From Pilatotrama ljubarskyi (taxonomy: Eukaryota > Basidiomycota > Agaricomycetes > Polyporales > Polyporaceae), in the NCBI GenBank assembly GCA_022385805.1, contig MU277677.1, positions 377,236-441,235 of the forward strand: a stretch of 64,000 bases of DNA, written 5' to 3'. The notes below the pieces were generated by a model. It ran no database searches. It was not told where the DNA came from and was given only the letters and a program-made list of their open reading frames with translations. Position numbers and translations under genes: made by a program. Shown one piece after another: positions 1-10,978 of this stretch (position 1 is its first letter; the number at the start of each line of letters is the position of its first letter).

Positions 1-235
1 TATACCTATCTACATCGCTCCCGTTCATCTAAGGGAATGACTGCAGGAGTATGAGTGTGCGTTGTGCCCTGTTGCGCCTGTGTATTGCACCAATCCATCT
101 GTCGACGTGCGTCGGAGCTCGAAATATTGCTGACAAATCATGAAATTGACCCCTCCCACTTGAAGGGTCCGTAATCCGCTGCAGACTAACCCTCAGGCTT
201 ACTGCTCCGAGACGACACTCCGCTAGGCAAAACAA

Positions 236-309
236 TGAGTCGGCCCAGGTTCGAACTGAGGACCTTCTGTGTGTTAGACAGATGCGATAACCAACTACGC
301 CACCGACCC
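236..309 (-). tRNA. tRNA-Val (AAC)
   Basis: A full cloverleaf can be folded on the minus strand. The acceptor stem pairs GGGTCGG with CCGACTC (one G-T wobble). The anticodon stem TCTGT/ACAGA encloses the loop CTAACAC, so the anticodon is AAC (read as IAC), which decodes valine GUU/GUC. The T-arm is CTCAG-TTCGAAC-CTGGG and the discriminator is A. There is no intron. A T-rich tract that would end RNA polymerase III transcription follows the 3' end. The body is identical to the copies at 621-694 and 58730-58803. Confidence 0.95.
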
Positions 310-418
310 GATTGCTGACTCAATGCTGCGAGTGCCTGACCAACGGGACGTCATGCGGAGGATAAGAAGCTTACGGTATGCCTTCTTCTGCGTGGGTGAG
401 GTGAGAACGCCTTGAATA

Positions 419-523
419 GGGTGATTCTGCTGGAATAATTCTTACATCGCTTAGCATCGCTTAAGGCGAGTGGCGCCACCTGATTGGCTGGAGCCCATAA
501 GAATTCTTACAGCAGAATCACTC
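419..523. mobile_element. 105-bp MITE with TA target-site duplication
   Basis: The element has terminal inverted repeats: GGGTGATTCTGCTG at the left end and the complement of GAGTGATTCTGCTG at the right end, giving 13 of 14 matches. Imperfect similarity continues for about 27 bp inwards. It is flanked on both sides by TA (417-418 and 524-525), the target duplication of Tc1/mariner-type transposons. It has no coding capacity. It sits midway between two inverted tRNA-Val genes. Confidence 0.7.
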
Positions 524-620
524 TAGTATGACAGGAAAGATGACTGGGCTACTTCATGGTATAGTACAGTAGTCCAAGTCTCCTGAAGCAAAGATCAATC
601 ACGGAGGATAAGTCACTCAT

Positions 621-694
621 GGGTCGGTGGCGTAGTTGGTTATCGCATCTGTCTAACACACAGAAGGTCCTCAGTTCGAACCTGGGCCGACTCA
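621..694 (+). tRNA. tRNA-Val (AAC)
   Basis: The sequence is identical to the tRNA-Val at 236-309 but on the opposite strand, with anticodon AAC in the loop CTAACAC and a 5-bp T-stem. The downstream run TCGTTTT is a plausible Pol III terminator. The similarity to the first copy extends a few bases past the tRNA 3' end (TTTTGCC in both), so the duplicated unit was slightly larger than the tRNA. Confidence 0.95.
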
Positions 695-924
695 TCGTTT
701 TGCCTTCGTCGTGTAGGGGCGCATTGCGTTCTAGGAGACCTTCCAATTCGAGACACTCCCGGCACAGCCATCGGCGCACAGCACGCGCGTTGTGCCGGCG
801 GAGCGTTGCTGCTTCCGACTCGTGCTTACCCCATCCTACTCCAGCCATGGCACCGCTCTACCCTCTTGGACTCATACCACCACCACCTCGTCCTCGCCGT
901 CGACGCTCTCCCCAGCGTTGAGCG

Positions 925-2436
925 ATGCCGTTAGCATCATCCGGGTTCCGCGCCCTCAAGGGGGCGCAGGCCCATTTCTTTCCCTCTGGCGGGGGCACAC
1001 AAGCCGCCGCTCGAGCCATTCACATCCCAGCCTTCACACCGCGGCCCTCTACGAGCCAAGCGACCTCAACTGCCCAGACAGTATTGAAGCAGACTCGGAC
1101 GATACTCTCGCGCTTCGTCGCCCACCTCACTACCCCAGGAACCCTCCGCGCACCCGCAGATGTAGCAGCGGGAGCGTCCCGTGCCCGTGCGTTCCATGGC
1201 CCGGCGACGCGCATGCCGAGCATCCACGAGCGCATGTCTTACCCCGCACGATGCTTCCTGTCGAGGCCGCCTCAGGTGCCTTTCCTCCCTCGCGCCCCAG
1301 GTGTGCCGCGGAACATCACTCAAGTCGGACTCGGCACCGCTCGCAACTTCTCGACCGGTCGTCCAGTGTTCCAGCATCTTGCTGAGAACGTGCCGATCTA
1401 TGCGCGTGCATTTAGCGAGGCGCATTGGAAGATGCGGATGCAGGAGGAGCGGGAGCGTATGAAGCTCGAGAAAGCGAAAGCCAAGGCAAATGCAAAGGAG
1501 GCGCGGAAGGCGAAGGCGCCGTTGCGCCCCTTGAAGCCCGTCAAGGCTGCCTCCACCAAGGCTTCCGAGCCAGAGGAGGAACTCGAGCGTTACTTCCCTG
1601 AGCCCGCTGCGCCCGAGGTGACGACGCACTTGCTCATTCCCCTCGCACCTACCCCAACGTCCCGCATGCCCTTGTCCCACACCTCGTCCTCGTCTCGCCC
1701 CCTGCTCCCTGTCGAGATCATCGCCTCGATGCACGCGTCGCATGGGACACAGGCCATTCGGGTGTCGTCGCTGTTCGCGAGGCTCGACGCCTCACGCGTT
1801 TTCGACGACCCTGCGATACACTGCGAAGCACGGGGGGATCCTACTGGGCTTTGCACAGTGCTAGAAGTTCGCTTTGAAGGTTGGACAGCGAGTCGAGTCA
1901 GAGGTATCATTGGCGAAGCCGGCACTGGATGGTGTGTGCTCGAGGAAGTTTGGCGAGACCAGGACCGCGCGGACTCGGAGGACATGGACGCGGCGCTGGA
2001 CACTCTGAGCACGAGCGAGGCTGACGTAGCGTCCTACATCGGTACACCATCCCCGGCCGCCCTATCGGACATGAACGGCAGCTGGGACTCGCCTCCGAGC
2101 ATCGACCCAGCTCGGTCCTTCGTTCTGCCCACCCTCGACTTCTCCGCCTCGTTCGCAGCGCCGGCCTGGTCTCCTCCCTCATCCACCTATCATTCCGGGC
2201 TCTCCACCCCTCTCTCCGACCTCCAGTCCTATAACGAGTGGTCCGAGGTCGAAGACGGCCTGAGCTCCCCGGGCAGCTTCGACTACGATCTGAGCTCCGA
2301 CTCAGAGTCTGTGGGTTCAGCCTGGTTTGAGGCGTCACGCGTACCGACTGGGAGCGAGGAGAGCTGGTTCGGGTTCAGCTCACGGTTCACGCAGATGATG
2401 GGGGATGTGGACGGGCCGCGCGAGCACTTGTTTTGA
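925..2436 (+). CDS. conserved intronless protein of unknown function
   Basis: This is a single uninterrupted frame of 503 residues. The first ~150 residues are rich in Ala, Arg, Ser and Thr with almost no acidic residues, and contain RNFSTGRPVFQHLAENVP; this could be a mitochondrial presequence, but that is inference. A basic Lys/Ala/Glu helix (about 175-205) follows. The best-conserved-looking block is at about 260-345, including HGTQAIRVSSLFARLD and the GDPTGLCTVLEVRFEGW stretch. The C-terminal ~150 residues are acidic, serine-rich and probably disordered. I do not recognise a named domain; the central block resembles a protein widespread in Agaricomycetes. It is convergent with the amidohydrolase gene downstream. 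Confidence 0.75.
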   Translation: MPLASSGFRALKGAQAHFFPSGGGTQAAARAIHIPAFTPRPSTSQATSTAQTVLKQTRTILSRFVAHLTTPGTLRAPADVAAGASRARAFHGPATRMPSIHERMSYPARCFLSRPPQVPFLPRAPGVPRNITQVGLGTARNFSTGRPVFQHLAENVPIYARAFSEAHWKMRMQEERERMKLEKAKAKANAKEARKAKAPLRPLKPVKAASTKASEPEEELERYFPEPAAPEVTTHLLIPLAPTPTSRMPLSHTSSSSRPLLPVEIIASMHASHGTQAIRVSSLFARLDASRVFDDPAIHCEARGDPTGLCTVLEVRFEGWTASRVRGIIGEAGTGWCVLEEVWRDQDRADSEDMDAALDTLSTSEADVASYIGTPSPAALSDMNGSWDSPPSIDPARSFVLPTLDFSASFAAPAWSPPSSTYHSGLSTPLSDLQSYNEWSEVEDGLSSPGSFDYDLSSDSESVGSAWFEASRVPTGSEESWFGFSSRFTQMMGDVDGPREHLF

Positions 2437-2832
2437 TAGCGTTTTCATTCATTCCCGATGTTTCGTCGATAGTTGCATGACGTCCGCGTACACACACTCG
2501 TTTAAAATGTCTCGTTTCTCTCTCTCGCCTGTACTTCGTCGTGTATGGTATCAAGTTCTGATGATGACGTTCTCAAGAACTCACGCACGCGGTGGCATCG
2601 TTGCGTGCATGAGGTTGCGCAGTTCTTCCGGGCGAAACAACTCCTTGCTGACCACAGAAGTACACACATACATACTCGAGAGCAACATATGCTAACTGCT
2701 AACCGCCACCGCCCTGGTTGGCCGAATGGAGTCGGTCTCCAGCGTTCCCAGGACAAGCCAAGAGGCTCTCCTGTTCCTGACCGATACGATGGTATATACA
2801 ATGCCCGCATAGCTTATTGCCACAGGGTGAAT
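2437..2832. other. convergent intergenic stretch
   Basis: These 396 bases lie between two genes that end facing each other. They presumably hold both 3' untranslated regions. No gene, repeat or structured RNA is visible. Confidence 0.6.
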
Positions 2833-5800
2833 TCAGTCCGCATTTAGAGGTGGAAGAGGCTCGCGCCGACCCGTAACGGGCCAGACCTCCGTCATCGTCG
2901 AGGCGTCCCAGACACGCCCGCCTCTGACGACGAATCGGATGTCCCGGGTGCCGCTTATGTCGCCCTCGAGCAGGTCGACGCCCGGCGGGTAGACGACAAA
3001 GTCCGCAAGCTTGCCTGGGGTGAGTGAGCCTACGGAGTCGTCGATGCCGAGGGTGATCGCGGCGTCGACTGTGGCCGCTCGGAGGACCTGTCGCAGAGCG
3101 TAGCGTGAGTATCTCGCCGCAAGAGAGTGCATATTGAGTATGCGCCCTACCTCGTAGTTAGTCAATCCGCCCGCCTTGGTGAAGAACATCTCGGCATGGT
3201 AGTTGACGCCCAGCGGGGGCTCGCCGTGGGCGCCGATGTGTGCCTTCAGGCCCTTACGCACCATTTTGGCTGTCGAGATTGAAGTGTTGAACACCTGATA
3301 TGCTACAGGCGCCATGACCATGTCAGATCTAGCAAGCAAGCCGGATGAGCACTAGAAGAGCACCTACAGTTCAGAGGTCGAGCGGTGGACTCGCTAAGGC
3401 CTTCAAGGATGTCGTGGCGACCAAAGCGACGGAGCCTGACATGATCGACATCAATGATACTGAACTTCGGAAGCGCACACTGGACCTACTTCTTGTTGCC
3501 GGGAATATCTTCTGTCGCCCAGATGTACTGCTCACCCATGACGCCGCCATAGTTCACGATGTGGGTGGGGGTAGAGCCAGTGCCGCTCGCGGCGTACAGT
3601 GTAAGAATATCATCGTACAGCACCGGTATTGGGAGTGCATGCTCAATCGTGGTCATGCCTAGAGGGTCAAGGTCAGCTCATGGTTTGTAGGGACGGCGTT
3701 GACGCACCATCGACGATGTAGGTTTGGTCCCAGTCGTAGTTCATGCCCTACGCCCCCGGGTGGTCAGTGGGGAGCAAAGATCAATCTGGGCACAATTACT
3801 TACGCCTTCGGGCACGCAGAGCATCGATAGGTTACGCGCCGCAAGAAGCAGCCTCTGACGGGACGCACTGGTGGACAGGTCGCTCAGCAGTTGAATCTAG
3901 ACCTCTCTGGAGGCGGGACAAACCGAGAAGGTAGATTGTAGTTCTTGTACGAAAAGCTGGAGGGACCACCTTCGACCTTGATCCTTAACAGCGCAGACCT
4001 CGCTTCCTCCGTATCGACGATGTCCTGGTGGTAGCTAGATGCCCCAGCTCCGTAGATGATAGTCCCGGTCTGGAAGATGCGCGGGCCGACGAGCTGGCCG
4101 CGTTCCGTACGGAAACGTTCGGAGAAGGCCAGGACAGTGTCCGCACTTGGACTTCAGTAACGCAATCGTTAGTTGAAATTGTACACATGGTAGCTGTAAA
4201 GAAACTGCGCACTTATGGAGGGTTGTCACTCCGTAAGCGAGGAAAGTCTCCATTTCCCATGACCTCGCGGGATGCATGGTATCGAAGCCATTCCAATGTG
4301 CATGAACATCAATGAAGCCCGGGACGATGAAACCTGAAACATGGTATTCAGCGGAAGCTATGCGATCACAGCCACCGTATCAGACGTACCTCCTTCGACG
4401 TCCAAGACTGTCGCCCCATACGGGATGACAGCGTCATGTATGCCCACAACCGCCTCGATCTCCCCATTACGCGTGACGATTACAGCGTCCCGGAGCACGT
4501 CCGACTTCAGGTCCCCAGTCTCCATAGTCACCAACGTTGCGTTCGCGATCACGAAAAAGTCGGCATGCTTGCCAGCGTCCTCGCCGTACTTCTGCGCGGC
4601 GAAGGCGGCAGCCTCTTTCTTCAGGCGCTTGATATCGCTTGGGTACTCCACTACGATCTCCTGGAACTTCGGTAGCGTTTTCGTGCAAGCTATGCCGAAG
4701 GTGGTGGGATCCTGCTCGGCTGCCTTCGTGCATGCACTCAGATTGGAGATGTCGACATAGTGGAGCCATGGCCCTGTGAAACGGAAAGGATGAGCTGAAA
4801 GAACACCGACTCGCTTCAGAGAGTGACATACCAAGGAACCAGAATAGCTTCGAGCCATCACCGCTCCATGTGATGGAATGTCCGCCGTCGACACTAAGCC
4901 TGAGAAGTCCCTTGGTTGCGTTAGCAGGCTTGCTCCATATAGCATCGTCGGGCTTCACGGAAGGCGCGTAGTAAACATGGAAGAAGTCTACAATGGCAGC
5001 CTGCGTCTTGTCCGTAGACGAGCTTGGCGGCGGAATGACCAGCTCGTCCGACATGCGGCCAGTAGCTAGCGTCTCATGGGGGTAGTCGCCAAACTCGTCG
5101 GGCCCAGCGCTGAGGTCAATGATAAAGGCGCGCCGGGGCTCTTGGACGAGCAGCTTCTTGTTCTTCTCGAGGAAGCGGAGCTGAGTGTGCAGCAAGTCAC
5201 CGGCATCGATTTCTGAGGGGACGAAGCGGATGTTCTTGATCGCAATCGCGGTAGGTTTCTTCGCGTCTGACCCGGAGGGAAGGGTGAGCTCGCCGATGTA
5301 GATGCCTGCTCCGGCGGTCGCGACGACGTCGCCGGTGAGGTAGTCGCCGCCTGTCTTGACGAATGCGATCTGACGGTTGCGTCCGGAGCAGGCACACAGG
5401 ATGGGAGAGTAGTAGCGACCGAGCGGAAGACCGGTGAGCTCGTACGCCGCTCCCGCCGTCACATTTGCCAACTCGAGGGTCGTGAAATTCACGTCTGACC
5501 AGTGCGCGTGGAGGACAAGGTCGGGGACACCAGGAACGAAAGACGGAGAGTAGTATGGGGTGTCTGGGTGAAGCGTAGGGATGCGCTTCGGGCTAACCTC
5601 TTCTCCGACATCCTGGATGTAGGTCGCACCGGCAGCCTGGAATACAGCCTTCTCACCGAACTCGTCCACTCGGAGCTCGTGGAACGCGTACACACGCTGT
5701 GTGTCTGCAGTCTCGACTGCCTTGATATCGGTCTTTGCAGTACGGGTCTCCGCGACGCGCTTCTCGATGTGCGCGGTGAACGGTACAACCTGTGGCTTTC

Positions 5801-7398
5801 CCCCTAAAACGCGTTCGCCAGCCGTATTCGTTGATAGAGGGACATGGTAGATTTGCCCAGCAGCCCAGACGATGATCGCATTGTCTTCAGGGGTGAAGGC
5901 GAATGACGGGTATGTGCCCATGGGAGCGGAGACAACCGACAGGTCATATGTGAGACCATCCCAGATGTTGCGAATAGTTCCAGTCTCGAGGTCCCTGTGA
6001 TCCTTGTTAGCAAGGGAACGAGGTGGTATGCGGCATCACTGACTTGAGTACCAACGCTTCCTTGTCCCGCACGCGGCGGACGAACGCAAGTGTACGGCCA
6101 TCTCTTGATAGCTCAGGTCGAGTAGCACCCCCAGGAAAAGCGTCAACCAGGGTAGTTGTTCGCTTGGAAGTCAAATTGTGGGCGAAGATGGAGTATATGC
6201 CCTTGTGCACATCTGCAACCGCCAGTCAGACGCAATCCGCAGAGCGAAACATGGGATAGTGTACCCTTGCTATACGTCCAGGCTCCATTAGTGTCAATGA
6301 CGTTCTTGGAGTATATGAGCGTATCGTTGTCTTTCCAGAGGAACTGTTCAGGGCCGACTTGCTGGTCGCCATAATTCTCCGGACCCCAGCCAACAGGAAG
6401 CGTGCGTCCGACCAGTCTTTTCCCGCTGCCTGCCTTGATGGCGCTGCCGGAAGCATTGCCATTGGGGACTACGTACTCCCAACCCTCACCGGCACCGAGG
6501 CTGCGAGAAGACGTATACCACTTGGTAGCTACGACCTTCGTGCCAGAAGGGTGGAAGCGTGCATCCGAGACCCATCTATACGTCTCATTCGTAACGCGCT
6601 TGGCTGCAACGCAGGCGACCTAGGTATTCAATATCCAGTCTTCGGACGTGGGTTGACTATGTACACACCATCGGCGCGGCCTTCTCGCAGAAGCCTGCGG
6701 TGTTTGCGTTCCGCGGTCTCCTTGACACCTTTGGCCAGAAGCGCTTCCTCCTCGTTCTTCACCTCCAACGCGTCCAGAAGCTCCGGATGTGCAGAGACAA
6801 CGGGCCTGACATCCGATTCTGCACACCCCCTCCACTCTTTGACCCAGATATTCTCGATACCGAGCTCAGCATCGCTGCGGAACACAATACTGTCGCCCTG
6901 CGGGGAGAAGTGAGGGTCGGAATCGTGAGGAACACCGAGGAGCACAGGAACCGCCCTCGAGAGGGATTCGGAATCAAGTTGGGCCATGGAATACGCGCTC
7001 GCCGGAAGACAGTAGATATCGCCGAGCATGTCAAAGATGATGTCGCCATTCTTGGGGTGAACGTCCAACCTGAGCCAGGTGCCCTCGGTCACGTCGTACT
7101 CAAGTGAACGTGGAAAGGGGAAATCGGTGGATATGTCCCACGGAGTTTGCTCACGGAGGGGCCAAATGTCATCCTTCCATTGCTTGCCAGGCTCGGCAAG
7201 GGACGCTGACGAGGGCAGGAGCGGGTCTTGGGAAAGGCTCAGGATTCCAGTAGGGCCCCAAGGAGCTGACAAGAGGGTAGACACAAGGATCGCCGCAGAC
7301 ACGAGCAAGCTAGTCTTCACTAGACGGGATCTCCTAGGAGATTGTTGGACATACTTGCCCGAGGCAAGCTGCCCAGTCTTCTCGCCTGGCATGACCAT
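2833..7398 (-). CDS. membrane-anchored TolB-like propeller / amidohydrolase fusion
   Basis: This multi-exon gene encodes about 1,200 residues. The start at 7398 leads to a basic stretch and one hydrophobic segment (TSLLVSAAILVSTLLSA), a signal anchor. The middle part contains WD40-like/TolB repeats such as DSDPHFSPQGDSIVFRSD, RPELSRDGRTLAFVRR and YPSFAFTPEDNAII. The C-terminal third is an amidohydrolase barrel: the HxH metal motif lies in PGFIDVHAHWNGF (about 4330-4290), followed by EMETFLAYGVTTLH, HGEPPLGVNYHAEMFF and GKLADFVVYP near the end. The order propeller then amidohydrolase matches known imidazolonepropionase-like fungal and bacterial proteins. The substrate cannot be read from sequence. 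A 63-nt intron at 3088-3150 is a multiple of three and has no stop codon, so retention would insert 21 residues before VLRAATVDAAITLG. Intermediate exon borders are approximate. Confidence 0.85.
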
Positions 7399-9021
7399 CC
7401 TCGAGACGCGTTATACAGGACCGAGCGGCACGAGCAGCTTCCTGCGTGCAATGAGCTTGACATGTGCGAACATGCGGAGAGTGTACCACCGACCTCGGAT
7501 GCCGGCCTACTCTCGAGATGGTGAAAGTCGATGGTCAAGCCAGCTCGGGGACGCAGACGAACGTGAGGACGTGACTCAGAACGTCGCGCTGCTGTGAACC
7601 AGCCGGCGGCTGTGGGAGAGTCGAGCGCCGAGCGCCTTTCCCCGCATCGATGCCGTCATCGGGATTTTGGCCGTAGTCTTGTAAGGTCTGATACCCTCAT
7701 GTAAGCAGTGTAATGCCCAGAAGGATTCCAAGGCTTGGGGGTCGTCTGATAACAGCTGGTGCATAACAGTGGTTATTGTCAACATCTGTAAGGCTTGCGT
7801 CCCTTGTAGGCCTTGTAGGCCTTGTAAACGCCTTCGTTACCTGGTTTAATTCCGACTAGAATAACCTCGAGCAATTCAAATTGGACAATGCAAGAGCGAA
7901 AAACAATATATATTTCCAAACGATCAGAGACATCATGCATCGCCGCATCACCAACCGTAACCTAAAACCTAAGAGATAAACCGAGATGTGGGATCCTCGG
8001 TGCATGGAAAGTACTGTACCGGTAGTGAGCAAACCACGTCATTGTCGCAATCGTCGACAAGTATTAGTATGTCGTCCCCGGGGGCACCGTCTCCGGCGTC
8101 AGCTTGTACGCACGAGAGAGTCCATAACAGCTGTGAATGTTCAGCGGGATAAGTACCCATGATATGCACTCCTGGTTCGACTGCACATCCCACCAACATG
8201 GACCCAGTGCACATGCCGGGGAGCAAATACAGCTCTGGGATGCAATGTGACGGGAGAAACGCTTACCGGTGTGCGGAGGCGATGCAACGATAGGCGACCG
8301 TAGAGAATGCATGAGAGGGGAGGAGATGGCAACGTCGAAAATCGGTGGACATGTTTAAATGGGTGGATTCGGTGATTGAGGGCAGGTCCAGAGCGACTTC
8401 AGCCAACTTGCAAGTTTCAGCTTCGTGATTAGACTCTGCCGCCACGCCGATGTCGGTAAAGATCAGTACGCTACTGAGAGTCCGAGTCAAGGGCATGCCT
8501 GACATCGGGAAGGGTGCTAGAGGCACTGTAACATGGTACACAGCAGATGGAGGGCTTCATCAGGGTTGTGGGGGCAATGCAAGTATTTGAGGTCGCGTTA
8601 AACCAGTTATATTGCCAGTCAGTTGCATACAAGTCCGCTGAAAGGCTTCACGGTTGGATGCAAGGGCTTGAAAGCGCTTACCAGAGTTCATCGGGCTTGG
8701 CGCTAGTTGTAAGCGCCGTAAGCTCATACCTGTTCTCGGCGGAAACCCCGATGGTCTTCATCGCCGGCGACGACGGTGAGAGTGGTGAGAGCCTCTCGCA
8801 CGCCTACGCACGACGAAGTCCATTCAGAGTTCGACCATGGCAGAACAGCACGGGGAACGCCATACGATGAGGGACGGCTGCCTTACGAGGACCAGAGGTT
8901 GAGCTCATGACCTCGGGAACGGGCCCGAGATCAGATAAATAGGCCCCCCCTCAGCTGTTCTTGCGTGCTTGCAGCTTTCTCGTGAGTTCTCTGAATCTCT
9001 CGCTGCGAAGCTGTCACAACC
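7399..9021. other. intergenic region with weak exon-like stretches
   Basis: No gene is recognised here. On the minus strand an open stretch at 7969-8226 has a plausible upstream intron (gtaagcg...tgtgcag), so a short unidentified gene is possible, but the reading frame is ambiguous and no domain is seen. A short tandem array, CCTTGTAGG twice plus a degenerate third unit, lies at 7802-7828. The last 100 bases contain the MIF-gene promoter and leader. Confidence 0.4.
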
Positions 9022-9623
9022 ATGCCCGCTCTCGACCTCAAGACCAACGTCGCGGTCGCCGACGTCAAGGCTTTCTCCCTTGAGTTCTCCAAGGTGAGGG
9101 TCCGACAGACAAGGCCGCATTGTCTTGCACGATACTCGGTCCTAACCCACAACTCTGCTGTAGTTCGCGGCGGAGACCTTGAAGAAGCCAGAGTCCTACA
9201 TATCGGTGAACTACACGTACAGCGAGCATCTGACGTTCAACGGAACGTTCGAGCCTGCCATCCTACTTCACATCGTGAGCATAGACCGTACCTATGACAG
9301 CAGCGCAGAAATTGCAGTCTGATATCGTTTGCACACAGACCAGCTTGGACAACATCAACCCCAAAGTGAATGCGGAGTATTCAAAGGCATTCTTCGCCTT
9401 CTTCAAAGAAAAGCTCGGCGTTCCCGACAACCGGGGCTACATGTGCGTGGCCTTGTATACTACAGTGCCGAGTTGTCCCGCTGAATGTGCTATTCAGCAC
9501 CTTCTACGATCCCGGACGAGTGAACCTCGGGTACGTCCCCTGGTTAGTAGCAACTACGCTCGTCGCTGACCTTCCTGAATGACCAGCCACAAATCGACCA
9601 CTTTCGGAGAGCTCTTCGGATAG
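9022..9623 (+). CDS. macrophage migration inhibitory factor (MIF)-like tautomerase-fold protein
   Basis: Five exons (9022-9093, 9164-9274, 9339-9442, 9498-9530, 9587-9623) join in frame to 118 residues, close to the usual ~115 of MIF. The protein begins MPALDL, so proline follows the initiator Met, the catalytic base of the tautomerase family. The signature blocks are KPESYISVNY, LTFNGTFEPAILLHI, YSKAFFAFFKEKLGVPDNRGY and FYDPGRVNLG. The site of the animal CxxC redox motif reads AILLHI, so that motif is absent. The last exon encodes HKSTTFGELFG then stop. MIF proteins form trimers with keto-enol tautomerase activity; the role in fungi is not established. All introns are GT...AG and 46-70 nt. 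Confidence 0.9.
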
Positions 9624-10242
9624 GAATGCATTGCGACGGAAGTATTATCCCAAGTGTAACAACAGATGCGACGCATATATAGTACTCGAGACAGCATGAT
9701 TTGTTTGTTAGGTCTACGGACAATCACGACGCGGATACGAGCATAGTCATGACGCTGGATCTCGCCTCACGCGTCTGGCTAAAGTTTGCTGTTGCGCAGG
9801 TTGAGCAACCCACGCCTCGATACGTCTCCCAGTGCCCTTTAAAAATCCCGGATGCAGTCGCGGTGGCGGGCGGGGTGGCTGGCAGGCGATGCAACGGTGC
9901 CAGGCGTGGGTTCAGGAAGAGCAGTGAGTTCAGAACAAGACGCAGACCTGGCGATGGACCGAACTCCTTGCTAGAATTCCGACGGTTCAGCTCTGGGTCC
10001 GCATACGCGACCCCTGCGGAACCGACGCAGTACGAGATGGCGCGCGTAGACAGACGTCGGATTCGGCAGACGCACAGTGACCCTCGCAGCATGAGTCCCC
10101 TGCCAGAGACCATCTCGTTGCAAGCTGTATCAGACTGGACGGCAATGAGCAACCAAGATCCCAAAGAAGAGTTTACAAGGAAACAAGAAACCCCAGATAC
10201 GACAAGAGTCAAACAGCCCATGCTGCATGCAGTCCCCAGAAC
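9624..10242. other. convergent intergenic stretch
   Basis: This lies between the 3' ends of the MIF gene and the DUF6593 gene. Long open frames occur on both strands around 9700-10240, but none shows recognisable protein features or a consistent splice structure. Probably untranslated. Confidence 0.45.
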
Positions 10243-10978
10243 TCAGCCCATTCCCGCACCAGCCTCGCACCCGCCGCCCTCCGGCAAGTCTTCGTCGCAA
10301 GGGCGCACCTTCATCGCCTCCCCGGCGACGCGGTCCCGGCGGCGCTTCTCCATGATGATGAACGTGAGCACGATCATGTCGATGTCCAGCGTCGTCGGCT
10401 GCACCTGGAGGCACCACTTGCGCTCCCCACGAAAGAAGCCCTCCGTGACGAGCTCCTGGGTGAAGCGCGCGACCTCGGCGCCGGTGTCTAGGTGTGTGAG
10501 CTGTGCCGCAGGGGTTAGCACCACGATCGGCCAGCCGCGGTTACGGTGCGATGGAACGTACGACATGCCCGATGTCCTTGAACGGCTTCCAGCGGTATTC
10601 CTGGCCGTCATCTCCTAGGAAATACCGCGTCCTATACGCACGTCCATCAGATGCGTACTCGGTAGGCAAGCACGGAAAGGCCACGACTCACGGAGTGAAA
10701 TGGTGCCCCAACTTGTACAAAAAGTCGCGCACCTCGATCTCCTGCATGTTTCCGTCGAAAACATTGCTCCTCACTACGGGATGCGCCCGAAAGCGCCTCC
10801 ACTCGACCTCCGCGACGAGGCTGTCGCCCTCGGATTCGGCGGGGCGCCGGATGCTCAGCACGGGCGCGGAGAGCCGGTGCGCCTTCGCGGTGCTGACCTG
10901 GTAGTGCGCGACGCCGTTCGCGGAGACGAGCGTGGTGCGCTCGGGGTCGTTTGGCACGAGGTAAAGGCGCATGCACAT
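10243..10978 (-). CDS. DUF6593-type basidiomycete protein
   Basis: Three exons are visible. Exon 1 from ATG at 10978 encodes LYLVPNDPERTTLVSANG, HYQVST and EVEWRRFRAHPVV, ending near HHFTP. A ~73-nt intron (gtgagtcg...gtatag) follows. Exon 2 gives FLGDDGQEYRWKPFKDIGH, then a ~60-nt intron (gtacgttc...gcacag). Exon 3 gives LTHLDTGAEVARFTQE, GFFRGERKWCLQVQPTTLD and IDMIVLTFIIMEKRRRDR. This order (a beta-rich N-terminus with a Gly-Arg-Glu-Tyr-Arg-Trp-like centre and a hydrophobic helix before a basic tail) is characteristic of DUF6593 proteins, which are expanded in Agaricomycetes and have no known function. The last helix could associate with membrane. Confidence 0.7.

Noticed and set aside
549..848. 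99-residue minus-strand open frame
   Set aside because: It runs straight through the tRNA-Val at 621-694 in antisense. The same peptide appears at the other tRNA copies only because the tRNA sequence is repeated.
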